Source: Winogradskyella vidalii
GTDB taxonomy: Bacteria; Bacteroidota; Bacteroidia; Flavobacteriales; Flavobacteriaceae
Direction: 5' to 3'
Assembly (NCBI RefSeq): GCF_013403955.1
Contig: NZ_JABFDG010000006.1
Span: 204,984-268,983 of the forward strand
DNA: 64,000 nt
The notes beneath the pieces are model-generated. The model saw nothing but the letters and a program-made list of their open reading frames with translations, was not told the origin of the DNA and searched no databases. The position numbers were made by a program, and so were the translations under genes. Below are positions 27,208-35,136 of this stretch, piece after piece (position 1 is the first letter of the stretch; every line of letters starts with the position of its first letter).

Positions 27208-27534
27208 TTATGGCTGAGGATCATCCGTATTTCTGTGATAAATTTTATCAGCTAACCATTCGTCCACTGCTAAAGAATGTGGTTTAGGTAATTTTTCGTA
27301 AAACTTAGACACTTCAATTTGTTCTTTGTTTTCAAAAATTTCTTCAAGACTATCATTGTAAGTTGCAAACTCTTCAAGTTTATCAATTAACTCACGTCTA
27401 ATATCAGTATTAATTTGCTCTGCACGTCTAGCTATTACAGAAATAGCCTCATAGATGTTATCTGTAGGCGCATCAATTTCGTTTCTGTTGTAAGTTATCG
27501 TACTTACTGGTGCTTCTGTCTTTTTTAAATCCAT
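27208..27534 (-). CDS. rpoZ: RNA polymerase omega subunit (Bacteroidota type)
   Basis: A 108-residue protein that matches the Bacteroidota omega-like family, with the central NIYEAISVIARRAEQIN helix corresponding to the conserved omega segment that clamps the beta-prime subunit. The C-terminal half is acidic and differs from the proteobacterial protein. It sits 11 bases after bamD and 14 before coaBC, and omega next to coaBC is seen in many bacteria, which supports the call. Confidence 0.82.
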   Translation of the reverse strand: MDLKKTEAPVSTITYNRNEIDAPTDNIYEAISVIARRAEQINTDIRRELIDKLEEFATYNDSLEEIFENKEQIEVSKFYEKLPKPHSLAVDEWLADKIYHRNTDDPQP

Positions 27535-27545
27535 TGTTATAATGT

Positions 27546-28346
27546 TTAACTTTTAGTAGTAAACGTATTAAATTCTTGTTGTAATTCTTCTTTCATTCTC
27601 GCAGCCTCTTCTGAGTGTTCAGAGTTAGGCGCTGTTTTTTGAAACCTTTCATAATAACTAAGCGCTTCACTTAAACGCTCTTCTTTTAAGTAATCAACAC
27701 TTAAAATAGCTAAGTTGTATGCAGAATCAAATCTATAATATAAGGCTTCGCTTCGTAAGCTTGTTCCTGGGAATTCTAGTAAAAAGTTATTAAACGATTT
27801 AATAGATGCCTTATAATCTGAAATTAAGCCATATTGTTTTGCGATTTCAAATGCTTTTTTCTCTAGTTTAAAATCGAGTTCTTTAATTAGAGTATTCGCT
27901 TCAACTAAAAATTCTGAATCAGGATAAGCGTTGATGAATAACTGTAGTTTTTCAATGGCTTCAACCGTTTCTTTTTGTTCTTTAGAATATACTGGGGAAT
28001 TAAAATAATACCCTTTAGCAGCTAAAAAGGCAGCTTCTTCAGCTTTATCACTTTTCGGATAAACATCTGTGAATTTATCTAAATGAAAACTAGAAATATA
28101 GTAATCTTTTAAATGATAAGAACACATGGCATGCATGTAGGTAATTTTTTCAGCTTGTGGTTTCCCTCTGTATTGTTGTAGTATTTGATCTAACAACTTA
28201 TAAGATTTATTCCACTTTTCAGCTTCAAATAATTCTTCAGCCATTTCAAACTTAGCTGCAGTATCTTCAGATTTTAATGTTTTCTGATAATCACTACAGG
28301 AAATAAGTAGAATACTGATAAGTAGTATGTAAAGTCCTCGATTCAT
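27546..28346 (-). CDS. bamD: outer membrane protein assembly factor BamD
   Basis: A lipoprotein of the BAM complex, which inserts beta barrels into the outer membrane. The 266-residue protein has a lipobox LLISC (Cys17) and tetratricopeptide-like helical repeats, for example AEEAAFLAAKGYYF and TSLRSEALYYRFDSAY. A reading frame open to 28376 would add ten residues (FTFAFCLKF), but the -7 box at 28364-28371 lies inside it and ATG 28346 gives a normal lipoprotein signal. It begins the bamD-omega-coaBC-porD operon. Confidence 0.88.
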   Translation of the reverse strand: MNRGLYILLISILLISCSDYQKTLKSEDTAAKFEMAEELFEAEKWNKSYKLLDQILQQYRGKPQAEKITYMHAMCSYHLKDYYISSFHLDKFTDVYPKSDKAEEAAFLAAKGYYFNSPVYSKEQKETVEAIEKLQLFINAYPDSEFLVEANTLIKELDFKLEKKAFEIAKQYGLISDYKASIKSFNNFLLEFPGTSLRSEALYYRFDSAYNLAILSVDYLKEERLSEALSYYERFQKTAPNSEHSEEAARMKEELQQEFNTFTTKS

Positions 28347-28363
28347 AAATTTTAAACAGAATG

Positions 28364-28371
28364 CAAAAGTA
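28364..28371 (-). promoter_or_regulatory. -7 box of the bamD operon
   Basis: Reads TACTTTTG on the minus strand, an exact TANNTTTG, 17 bases before the ATG at 28346. It decides against the longer start. Confidence 0.6.
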
Positions 28372-28454
28372 AACATTATTAACGGATTTTAAAAACAATT
28401 ATTTTATGCTAATTTAAGTGTTGTAATTAGCTTGAATACCTATTTATATAAAGT

Positions 28455-29339
28455 TTAACTTTTGCCTAAGTTTTTTACTTCAGTTTTAATACGCGCTTTT
28501 AGGTCATCAGTAGCTTCGACTAATGGTAAACGTACGTGTGGTTTTGAAATTTTTAATGCTGATAAAACTGCTTTTACACCAGAAGGGTTATTTTCTGCAA
28601 AGATAAGTGCTGTTATCGGCATTAACTTAAAATGAATATCATAAGCTTCCTTGGCTTTGCGAGCAATCCCTAGACGTATCATCTCAGAAAATTCTTTAGG
28701 CAAAGCCTGCCCTATTACTGAAATAACACCTGAACCTCCAGCTAAAGCAACCCCTAAAGCTAAGTCATCGTCACCAGATAATACTAAGAAACCTTTAGGT
28801 TTGTTTCGTAATAACTCTAAATATTGGTGCACATTATTACCCGCTTCTTTTACGGCAACAATAGCATCAAAATCTTTTGCTAGTCGTAAAGTCGTTTCTG
28901 GAGTCATATTAGATGAGGTTCTTCCCGGAACGTTATACAATATAATTGGTTTTGGTGCAACTTCTGCAATGGCTTTAAAATGTTGATAAATACCTTCTTG
29001 GGTTGGCTTACTATAATAAGGTGATACTGATAATATACCATCAATATTAGAATAATCCGTTTCTTTGATTTCTTTAACAACGCTAGCCGTATTATTACCG
29101 CCAATTCCTAAAACCAATGGTATTCTACCCTTATTAACTTTGGCAATAAAATTTACCAATTCTACTTTCTCTTCAGGAGTAACAGTGATGCTTTCGCCAG
29201 TTGTTCCACTAATTACAAGGTAATCTGTGCCATTAGCTATATTATATTCTACTAAACGCTCTAACGCTTCAAAATCTATACTTAGGTCTGCGTTAAAAGG
29301 TGTAATTAATGCAACACCTGTTCCTATAAATTTGGTCAT
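28455..29339 (-). CDS. dapA: 4-hydroxy-tetrahydrodipicolinate synthase
   Basis: Condenses pyruvate with aspartate semialdehyde in lysine and meso-diaminopimelate synthesis. The 294-residue TIM-barrel protein has GTTGES at 45-50, Tyr136 in ILYNVPGRT and the Schiff-base Lys164 in VAVKEAGN, all at the expected places. The start codon overlaps the stop of the preceding DUF6913 gene by one base (TAATG), so the two are probably translationally coupled. Confidence 0.96.
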   Translation of the reverse strand: MTKFIGTGVALITPFNADLSIDFEALERLVEYNIANGTDYLVISGTTGESITVTPEEKVELVNFIAKVNKGRIPLVLGIGGNNTASVVKEIKETDYSNIDGILSVSPYYSKPTQEGIYQHFKAIAEVAPKPIILYNVPGRTSSNMTPETTLRLAKDFDAIVAVKEAGNNVHQYLELLRNKPKGFLVLSGDDDLALGVALAGGSGVISVIGQALPKEFSEMIRLGIARKAKEAYDIHFKLMPITALIFAENNPSGVKAVLSALKISKPHVRLPLVEATDDLKARIKTEVKNLGKS

Positions 29340-29857
29340 TATATTTTTTTTAAAATGTTTAAATATTTTTTTAATTCTTGCTTAAAAACATTGATTTCTT
29401 TTAAATCAACATCTATTATTAAATCGTATAAGCGTTCATCTTCATTAGATATACCTACCTTAAAATTAGCTTTAGATGCCGCTGTTATATGATTGAGTTG
29501 TAAAACCTGATTTTTAAAAAAACAAACCAGCATATCGTATGGTTCATTAATAAAAGTATCTAAGTCTACATTTTTTATTTTTCCATTCCACCCAAAATCT
29601 TTGGGGCTAAAATGCGCATTCCATTGATTATACTCTAATTTATCATCCATGGTAAAAGCTATAATTTTATGCTTAGGTGAATTTAAACCTAATTCTTTGA
29701 AATAGACTCTAAACACTTCAAACTCATGAAATTCCTCAGCATTAAGAAGTACTGCCACGGTTTTAATCGCACTATTATCTACAGCAGATTTTCGGGTTGT
29801 CAATAAATTATTGACATATTTTCGATTTGATTTTTCTTTAAATGCTTTTAAAATCAT
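29339..29857 (-). CDS. DUF6913 family protein
   Basis: A 172-residue cytoplasmic protein without signal peptide or membrane helix, which I recognise as the flavobacterial DUF6913 family (features: NSAIKTVAVLLN, PKDFGWNGKI, YDLIIDVDLKEINVF). No function is known. It overlaps dapA by one base and is almost certainly co-transcribed with it. A -7 box lies 18 bases upstream of its start. Confidence 0.7.
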   Translation of the reverse strand: MILKAFKEKSNRKYVNNLLTTRKSAVDNSAIKTVAVLLNAEEFHEFEVFRVYFKELGLNSPKHKIIAFTMDDKLEYNQWNAHFSPKDFGWNGKIKNVDLDTFINEPYDMLVCFFKNQVLQLNHITAASKANFKVGISNEDERLYDLIIDVDLKEINVFKQELKKYLNILKKI

Positions 29858-29875
29858 CTATCTTTAGCCTTTGTG

Positions 29876-29883
29876 CAAATTTA
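29876..29883 (-). promoter_or_regulatory. -7 box of the DUF6913-dapA unit
   Basis: Reads TAAATTTG on the minus strand, an exact TANNTTTG, 18 bases before the ATG at 29857. Confidence 0.55.
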
Positions 29884-29927
29884 ATAAAAGCACTCACATA
29901 AAATTATAAATTCTTATAAGTTATTCA

Positions 29928-30686
29928 ATGACTATTAAACATACTTTTAAACTCTGTTTTTTGTTGCTCATTTTTTCTTGTGCATCAACTGAAATTACTA
30001 AAATTGAAGGCAAACGTCTCGATATTGATGAGACTATAAAATCAGATCAAACCATTGAAGATTTTATAACACCGTATCGAGAACACGTCAATAAAAGTAT
30101 GGATAGTGTTCTGTCTTATGCGCCAGAAACGTATTCTAAATCGGATGGCGAATTAAACACAGCTATTGGAAACTTTATGGCTGATGCTATTTTTAGTGAA
30201 GGCAATCCTATTTTTAACCAACGAACAGGTAAGAATATTGATTTTGTACTGTTTAACCATGGCGGAATTCGTGCTATAATCTCTAAAGGTGATATTACTA
30301 CAAGAACTGCATATAGCGTTATGCCTTTTGAAAACTCTACAGTTGTAGTCGGTCTAAAAGGCACCCAAATTAATGCCATGATGGACTATCTTTCTAAAGC
30401 GAAACGAGCGCATCCTGTTTCAAAACAACTGCAGTTAACCTTAGATAAAGATTCTAATATAAAATCGGCAACTATTCATGGTGAACCTATAGATATGTCT
30501 AAAACATATTATGTAGCCACAAACGATTACCTCTATAATGGTGGCGATGGCATGGTGTTTTTTCACCCTAATGAAGGTATCGAAATCTTAAACTATAAAG
30601 TTAGAGATGTTTTAATAGATACTTTTAAGAAAACAGACACTATAAATCCAAAACGCGATAACCGTTTCATTAAATTAAAAGATTAA
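29928..30686 (+). CDS. lipoprotein with 5'-nucleotidase C-terminal domain
   Basis: A 252-residue lipoprotein; the signal peptide ends in FSCAS with the lipidated cysteine at about residue 18. The body matches the C-terminal substrate-binding domain of UshA-type 5'-nucleotidases: GNFMADAIF, DFVLFNHGGIRA, and YYVATNDYLYNGGDGM, the last two contributing the nucleoside-binding loops. There is no metallophosphatase domain; that domain is encoded by the next gene, 88 bases downstream. The two proteins probably form one periplasmic nucleotidase. Confidence 0.88.
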   Translation: MTIKHTFKLCFLLLIFSCASTEITKIEGKRLDIDETIKSDQTIEDFITPYREHVNKSMDSVLSYAPETYSKSDGELNTAIGNFMADAIFSEGNPIFNQRTGKNIDFVLFNHGGIRAIISKGDITTRTAYSVMPFENSTVVVGLKGTQINAMMDYLSKAKRAHPVSKQLQLTLDKDSNIKSATIHGEPIDMSKTYYVATNDYLYNGGDGMVFFHPNEGIEILNYKVRDVLIDTFKKTDTINPKRDNRFIKLKD

Positions 30687-30774
30687 ATTTTATACTTGCT
30701 TTTAAAGCTGATTAATTGCATCGTAAGTTTATCGATTAATAATTAGCTGACAATAGCTCATAAATTAAAGACTC

Positions 30775-31689
30775 ATGAAAAGAAGACAATTTATACAGAA
30801 ATCTACTGCAGCAACCATTTTAGCTGGTGTTGGAGGTTTAGGTTTACAATCTTTCAGTCCTTCTAAAACAAAGAAAATAACCATTTTACACACCAATGAT
30901 GTGCATAGCCATATAGATCCTTTTGGTCCAGATGATGGCAGAAATGCAAATAAGGGTGGTGTTGCTAGGCGTTCTACTTTAGTTGAATCTATAAGGAAAG
31001 ATAATCCAAACACCTTATTATTAGATGCAGGTGATATTTTTCAAGGTACACCATACTTTAATTTTTATGGTGGTGAATTAGAGTTTAAACTAATGAGTAT
31101 GTTAAAATATGATTTAGCGACTATTGGTAATCACGATTTTGATAACGGTATTGATGGATTATACGCTCAAATTCCACATGCAAAATTCGATTTTGTATCT
31201 GCCAATTACGATTTTTCAAATACCGTAATGGATACCCACGTTAAACCTTATAAAACCTTTGTAAAAGACGGTATTAAAATAGGCGTTTTTGGACTTGGAA
31301 TTAAACTTGAGGGCTTAGTCGATAAAAACCTATACAAAGAAACCGTTTACCACCACCCTATTGAGATTGCTCAAGACATGTCTCGTATTTTAAAAGAAGA
31401 ACAAGGTTGTGATTTGGTGATTTGCTTATCTCATATTGGCTATAATTATAAAAATGCGCCTAATAAAGTGAGTGATATTACGGTTGCTAGAGCAACAAAA
31501 GATATCGACTTAATTATTGGTGGACATACGCATACGTTTTTACCAAAGCCAACTATAGAAAAAAATAGTATTGGGAAAAATGTACTTGTTAATCAGGTTG
31601 GTGCTTATGGGCTGTATTTAGGTAAAGTAGATTTCTATTTTGAACCAGGAAAAGAAGTCTCAGCAGAAGGTGCTTCCATTATTGTATAA
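30775..31689 (+). CDS. metallophosphatase (5'-nucleotidase N-terminal domain)
   Basis: A 304-residue exported dinuclear metal phosphatase. The N terminus KRRQFIQKSTAATILAG looks like a twin-arginine signal. Metal-ligand motifs are all present: HTNDVHSH near 41-48, DAGDIFQGTPYF, TIGNHDFDNG, CLSHIGYN, and GGHTHTF. It lacks the C-terminal substrate-binding domain, which is encoded by the lipoprotein gene just upstream. Nucleotides or UDP-sugars are likely substrates by family. Confidence 0.9.
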   Translation: MKRRQFIQKSTAATILAGVGGLGLQSFSPSKTKKITILHTNDVHSHIDPFGPDDGRNANKGGVARRSTLVESIRKDNPNTLLLDAGDIFQGTPYFNFYGGELEFKLMSMLKYDLATIGNHDFDNGIDGLYAQIPHAKFDFVSANYDFSNTVMDTHVKPYKTFVKDGIKIGVFGLGIKLEGLVDKNLYKETVYHHPIEIAQDMSRILKEEQGCDLVICLSHIGYNYKNAPNKVSDITVARATKDIDLIIGGHTHTFLPKPTIEKNSIGKNVLVNQVGAYGLYLGKVDFYFEPGKEVSAEGASIIV

Positions 31690-31741
31690 AGCAAATGAAG
31701 ATTCAAGTATAAGAATTAAAAGCTGTTTAAATCTAAATCAC

Positions 31742-31782
31742 AAAAAAAAGACTGTTCAAAATAAATGAACAGTCTTTTTTTT
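31742..31782. terminator. bidirectional terminator between the phosphatase gene and yajC
   Basis: AAAAAAAAGACTGTTCA and TGAACAGTCTTTTTTTT form a 17-bp stem with a seven-base loop, between convergent genes. Confidence 0.88.
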
Positions 31783-31803
31783 ATGTAATAATGCAAATCT
31801 AGC

Positions 31804-32097
31804 TTACTTTTTAACAGTTGCTGGTGCATTTAATTTATTACTCATTTCCATTGAAATTGCAGAACGGTCAAATTTAATTTTACCTGCTAAAGTTTCAATA
31901 ACACAACTGTTATCTTTATCATTTAGTTCTACAACTTTACCGTGCATACCACTCTTAGTTATTACACGATCGCCACGTTTTAGTTCGCTGGCAAACTTTT
32001 TTTCTTGTTTAGAACGTTTCATTTGTGGTGCAATCATAAAGAAATACATCACAGCAAAAATAGCTATAAACGGTAAAAATGAACCTAATCCTTCCAT
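31804..32097 (-). CDS. yajC: preprotein translocase accessory subunit YajC
   Basis: A 97-residue single-helix membrane protein associated with SecDF in protein export. The helix is at about 7-25 (FLPFIAIFAVMYFFMIAPQ), followed by the family motif MKRSKQEKKFASELKRGDRV and a beta domain (VITKSGMHGKVVEL). It is 20 bases downstream of the DUF1573 gene, the usual flavobacterial neighbour. Confidence 0.93.
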   Translation of the reverse strand: MEGLGSFLPFIAIFAVMYFFMIAPQMKRSKQEKKFASELKRGDRVITKSGMHGKVVELNDKDNSCVIETLAGKIKFDRSAISMEMSNKLNAPATVKK

Positions 32098-32117
32098 TTA
32101 GTAATTATCAGTAAATA

Positions 32118-32687
32118 TTAATCGTGGTTATGACCTTCGTGTCCTGGTTGCGTAGAATACTTTCTAGGTGCAGCTGGAGAAGTAGCAGCATCTACAGCTA
32201 ATGGATTAACCGTTGCTTTACCTGCTGGTTTAGCTGGTGCATTTGGATCCTTTTCTACAGAAGCAGTAATCTTAACAAGCTCTTGTCCTTTTTCAGTGTT
32301 AGTAATCATAGTTAAAGATTTAGTAATTTTACCATTACCTTTTCCATTAAACTTTACTGTAAACTGACCTGTTTCACCTGGCTGAACTTCTTTGTCATAG
32401 TTAGATGGTACAGTACATCCACAAGTACTTTTAATGTTACTTACAACTAACATAGAGTTTCCTGTGTTTGTATATTTAAATACTGTCTCTACTGGGGTTC
32501 CATCTTGAATTGTTCCAAAATCGTGTTCAGTCTTATCTAAAGAAATCACAGCGAAATCACCTGCATTTGCATCTCTTTCTGCTGCAACAGCAATGTTTTC
32601 AGATTTAATTTTGCTAGCAGCATCTTCTTTACAAGATGTAAAAGCTACCATACACAATGCGCTAAGTCCTAAAATTACTTTTTTCAT
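32118..32687 (-). CDS. DUF1573 lipoprotein
   Basis: A 189-residue protein with lipobox AFTSC (Cys19). The DUF1573 immunoglobulin-like domain lies at about 50-145 and has the diagnostic KTEHDFGTIQDG, then SCGCTVP-like STCGCTVP and GKITKSLTMITN. The C terminus is proline and histidine rich (PGHEGHNHD), which could bind metal. The domain is common in Bacteroidota envelope proteins, with no defined function. It probably shares a transcript with yajC. Confidence 0.85.
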   Translation of the reverse strand: MKKVILGLSALCMVAFTSCKEDAASKIKSENIAVAAERDANAGDFAVISLDKTEHDFGTIQDGTPVETVFKYTNTGNSMLVVSNIKSTCGCTVPSNYDKEVQPGETGQFTVKFNGKGNGKITKSLTMITNTEKGQELVKITASVEKDPNAPAKPAGKATVNPLAVDAATSPAAPRKYSTQPGHEGHNHD

Positions 32688-32842
32688 TTTAATTTTTTAT
32701 TTTATTAGAAATTTATTTCAGCTTGCCAAGTTAATGATTATTTTACCTAATTAAAATTTTTAGTAATACGTTAACATAATTTTACAAGAATTAATCCTAC
32801 AAAAATTTAACACGACTTAAAGTTTTACAAATTAAGTTATGA

Positions 32843-33787
32843 CTACATTAATCCGCGACCAGTTTTAAGATGTATACCTTCTGCTTGATATTCTTTTACA
32901 ATTTTATCTAAAATTCCATTGATAAATAAACTACTTTTTGGTGTGGAATATTCTTTAGCAATTTCTAAATATTCGTTTATAGTCACTTTATAAGGAATTG
33001 ATGGGAATTTTTGAAATTCACAAAGTGCCATTTTTAATAACACACCATCTAAACTCGCCAAACGTTCACTATCCCAATTCGTTGTTTTCAGACTTATTTC
33101 TTCTGCAAATCTAGAGCTATTAAGAAAAGTCTTTTTAAATAAGTCTTTTGCAAATTCCATATCATCGTCATCTTTATATAAATCTGGCAACAATTTGGTT
33201 TCTGAAGATGTGAGTTTCAACTTGCGTAATACTTTTAAAACAGCAGTATTAACCACAGGAATATCATCTACCCAAGTTAATTTTTTATCTTCAAAATAGT
33301 CGTAAAGCTTTTCGTTTGGTGCTATGATTTCTGTAAAGACGTCTAAAATAAATTGTTTGTCTTTTTTGAAATTTGTCTCTGAGTCCGCTGTGTAAGCTTG
33401 ATAGATTTCACTTTTTAAAATCGCTTTAAAAAGAATATCAACATATTCAAAATCTAAATCCCAAAAGTTCAACTTTCGGTTTTCAATCGCCTCTTGCAAC
33501 AGGGTGTTACTACTAATGATTGTTAGAAGTTGATTTTCCTGAAACTTTAAACTAAGGTTTTTATCAGCATCAGATTTTACAAGCTTGTTTTGCAGTTTAG
33601 CATTGTGCTTCTTACTCTTTTTATGAAGTTCCGTAAGTAACGCTAAAAGCGATAAGTACAAATCGTACATATTATCTAAACTGTGAAGCAAAAACTTTTG
33701 TTCTTTTATTAAGTTATCACTTTCGGTACCTTTAAAAGCATACATAGATTGCATAACTTTAATTCTGATGTGTCTTCGATTTAACAT
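32843..33787 (-). CDS. nusB: transcription antitermination factor NusB (long form)
   Basis: NusB with NusE binds boxA RNA in rRNA transcripts. The first residues LNRRHIRIKVMQSMYAF are the conserved NusB N terminus, and the C-terminal third (about 170-305) has LLKMALCEFQKFPSIPYKVTINEYLEIAKEYS and GILDKIVKEY, which are the classical NusB helices. At 314 residues it is twice the length of the E. coli protein because of a helical insert of about 130 residues after the first helix. This long form is usual in Bacteroidota. Confidence 0.9.
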   Translation of the reverse strand: MLNRRHIRIKVMQSMYAFKGTESDNLIKEQKFLLHSLDNMYDLYLSLLALLTELHKKSKKHNAKLQNKLVKSDADKNLSLKFQENQLLTIISSNTLLQEAIENRKLNFWDLDFEYVDILFKAILKSEIYQAYTADSETNFKKDKQFILDVFTEIIAPNEKLYDYFEDKKLTWVDDIPVVNTAVLKVLRKLKLTSSETKLLPDLYKDDDDMEFAKDLFKKTFLNSSRFAEEISLKTTNWDSERLASLDGVLLKMALCEFQKFPSIPYKVTINEYLEIAKEYSTPKSSLFINGILDKIVKEYQAEGIHLKTGRGLM

Positions 33788-33826
33788 GTGTAAGAACTCA
33801 CTTTATTATTGTTGGTTATTAAATAA

Positions 33827-33854
33827 AAGGTGAATCTTAATTAAGATTCACCTT
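33827..33854 (-). terminator. terminator of the amino acid dehydrogenase gene
   Basis: A perfect 28-base palindrome (AAGGTGAATCTTAA and its complement) followed on the minus strand by TTTTATTT. It lies between the dehydrogenase gene and nusB, both on the minus strand. Confidence 0.75.
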
Positions 33855-33899
33855 GCAAAAATACTATTATTTAATTTTTATTTCAGAATTAAATTAGGA

Positions 33900-35003
33900 C
33901 TATTTTGAATTTTCTCGCTTTCGCGTTTCAATACGTTCTCTAGCAATATTTAATGCCGCGTTATTAGTCGTTAAATTATTGACTTTGGCATTGTCTAAAA
34001 TTTCGAGCGTTGTATTATAAATGTTTTCAGTCTTACGCATAATTTCCTGACGGTCATAGTTTTCTAATTCTGCATATACATTAATAATGCCACCTGCATT
34101 AATTAAAAAATCTGGCGCATATACAATACCGCGTTCTTGTAAAATTAAACCATGCTTACTTTCTTCTGCTAATTGATTATTTGCAGCACCAGCAACCACT
34201 TTTGCTTTTAGTTTCTGAATCGTATCATCATTAATAGTCGCTCCTAAAGCACAAGGCGCATAAATATCCATTTCTTCACTGTAAATATCTTTGCCACCAT
34301 AAATAGTAACACCGTATTTAGATCGTACTTCTTCTAAACGCTCTTGACTAATATCGGAGATGGTGACATTAGCACCTTCATTTACTAAATGCTCAACAAG
34401 TGCTTCACCAACATTACCAATACCTTGAACATACACGCTTTTATCTTCTAAAATTTCAGAACCAAACTGAAACTTAGCGGCAGCTTTCATTCCCATAAAA
34501 ACGCCATAAGCTGTAATTGGAGATGGGTTTCCGGCACCACCTTTACTTTCTGAAATACCAGTAACATATGGGGTTACTTCTCTTACGGTATCCATATCTT
34601 CGGTGGTCATCCCTACATCCTCTGCAGTAATATAGCGTCCGCTTAAATCATTTACAAATTCACCAAAGCGTCTCATTAGCTCTGGCGTTTTTTGTGTTTT
34701 AGCATCGCCAATAATTACGGCTTTACCACCACCCAAATTTAATCCTGTAATAGCTGATTTAAAGGTCATTCCACGAGATAAACGCAAAACATCATTAAGC
34801 GCTTCCCATTCACTATTATAATTCCACATTCTAGTACCACCTAAAGCTGGGCCTAAAACTGTATTATGAATACCAATTATAGCTTTTAAACCAGTATCTT
34901 TGTCATTGCAAAAAACAATTTGCTCATGATCATCAAATGAATATTGTCCGAATACGGGATCCATTTTTTTTAATTCATTTGAAGTTATAATTTCTGAAGT
35001 CAT
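33900..35003 (-). CDS. Glu/Leu/Phe/Val dehydrogenase, leucine dehydrogenase type
   Basis: Oxidative deamination of branched-chain amino acids with NAD is the likely reaction. The 367-residue length fits leucine dehydrogenases better than glutamate dehydrogenases. Lys82 and Lys94 in MTFKSAITGLNLGGGKAVI match the substrate-binding and catalytic lysines, GPALGGTRMW is conserved near 51-60, and the NAD fold has GIGNVGEAL near 194. It is monocistronic with its own terminator and a -7 box at 35051-35058. Exact substrate preference is not shown. Confidence 0.9.
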   Translation of the reverse strand: MTSEIITSNELKKMDPVFGQYSFDDHEQIVFCNDKDTGLKAIIGIHNTVLGPALGGTRMWNYNSEWEALNDVLRLSRGMTFKSAITGLNLGGGKAVIIGDAKTQKTPELMRRFGEFVNDLSGRYITAEDVGMTTEDMDTVREVTPYVTGISESKGGAGNPSPITAYGVFMGMKAAAKFQFGSEILEDKSVYVQGIGNVGEALVEHLVNEGANVTISDISQERLEEVRSKYGVTIYGGKDIYSEEMDIYAPCALGATINDDTIQKLKAKVVAGAANNQLAEESKHGLILQERGIVYAPDFLINAGGIINVYAELENYDRQEIMRKTENIYNTTLEILDNAKVNNLTTNNAALNIARERIETRKRENSK

Positions 35004-35050
35004 GTAAGTTAAATTTTTAGGGTGTTTGAAGATGTTCTAAAAACAGCATG

Positions 35051-35058
35051 CAAAAGTA
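35051..35058 (-). promoter_or_regulatory. -7 box of the amino acid dehydrogenase gene
   Basis: Reads TACTTTTG on the minus strand, an exact TANNTTTG, about 47 bases before the ATG at 35003. Confidence 0.5.
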
Positions 35059-35136
35059 TATTATAAATAGAGGATTAGCAAAACATTAACCATAAAATAA
35101 GGTTTTCACAACACATTTGAACAACCAATTTATTGA

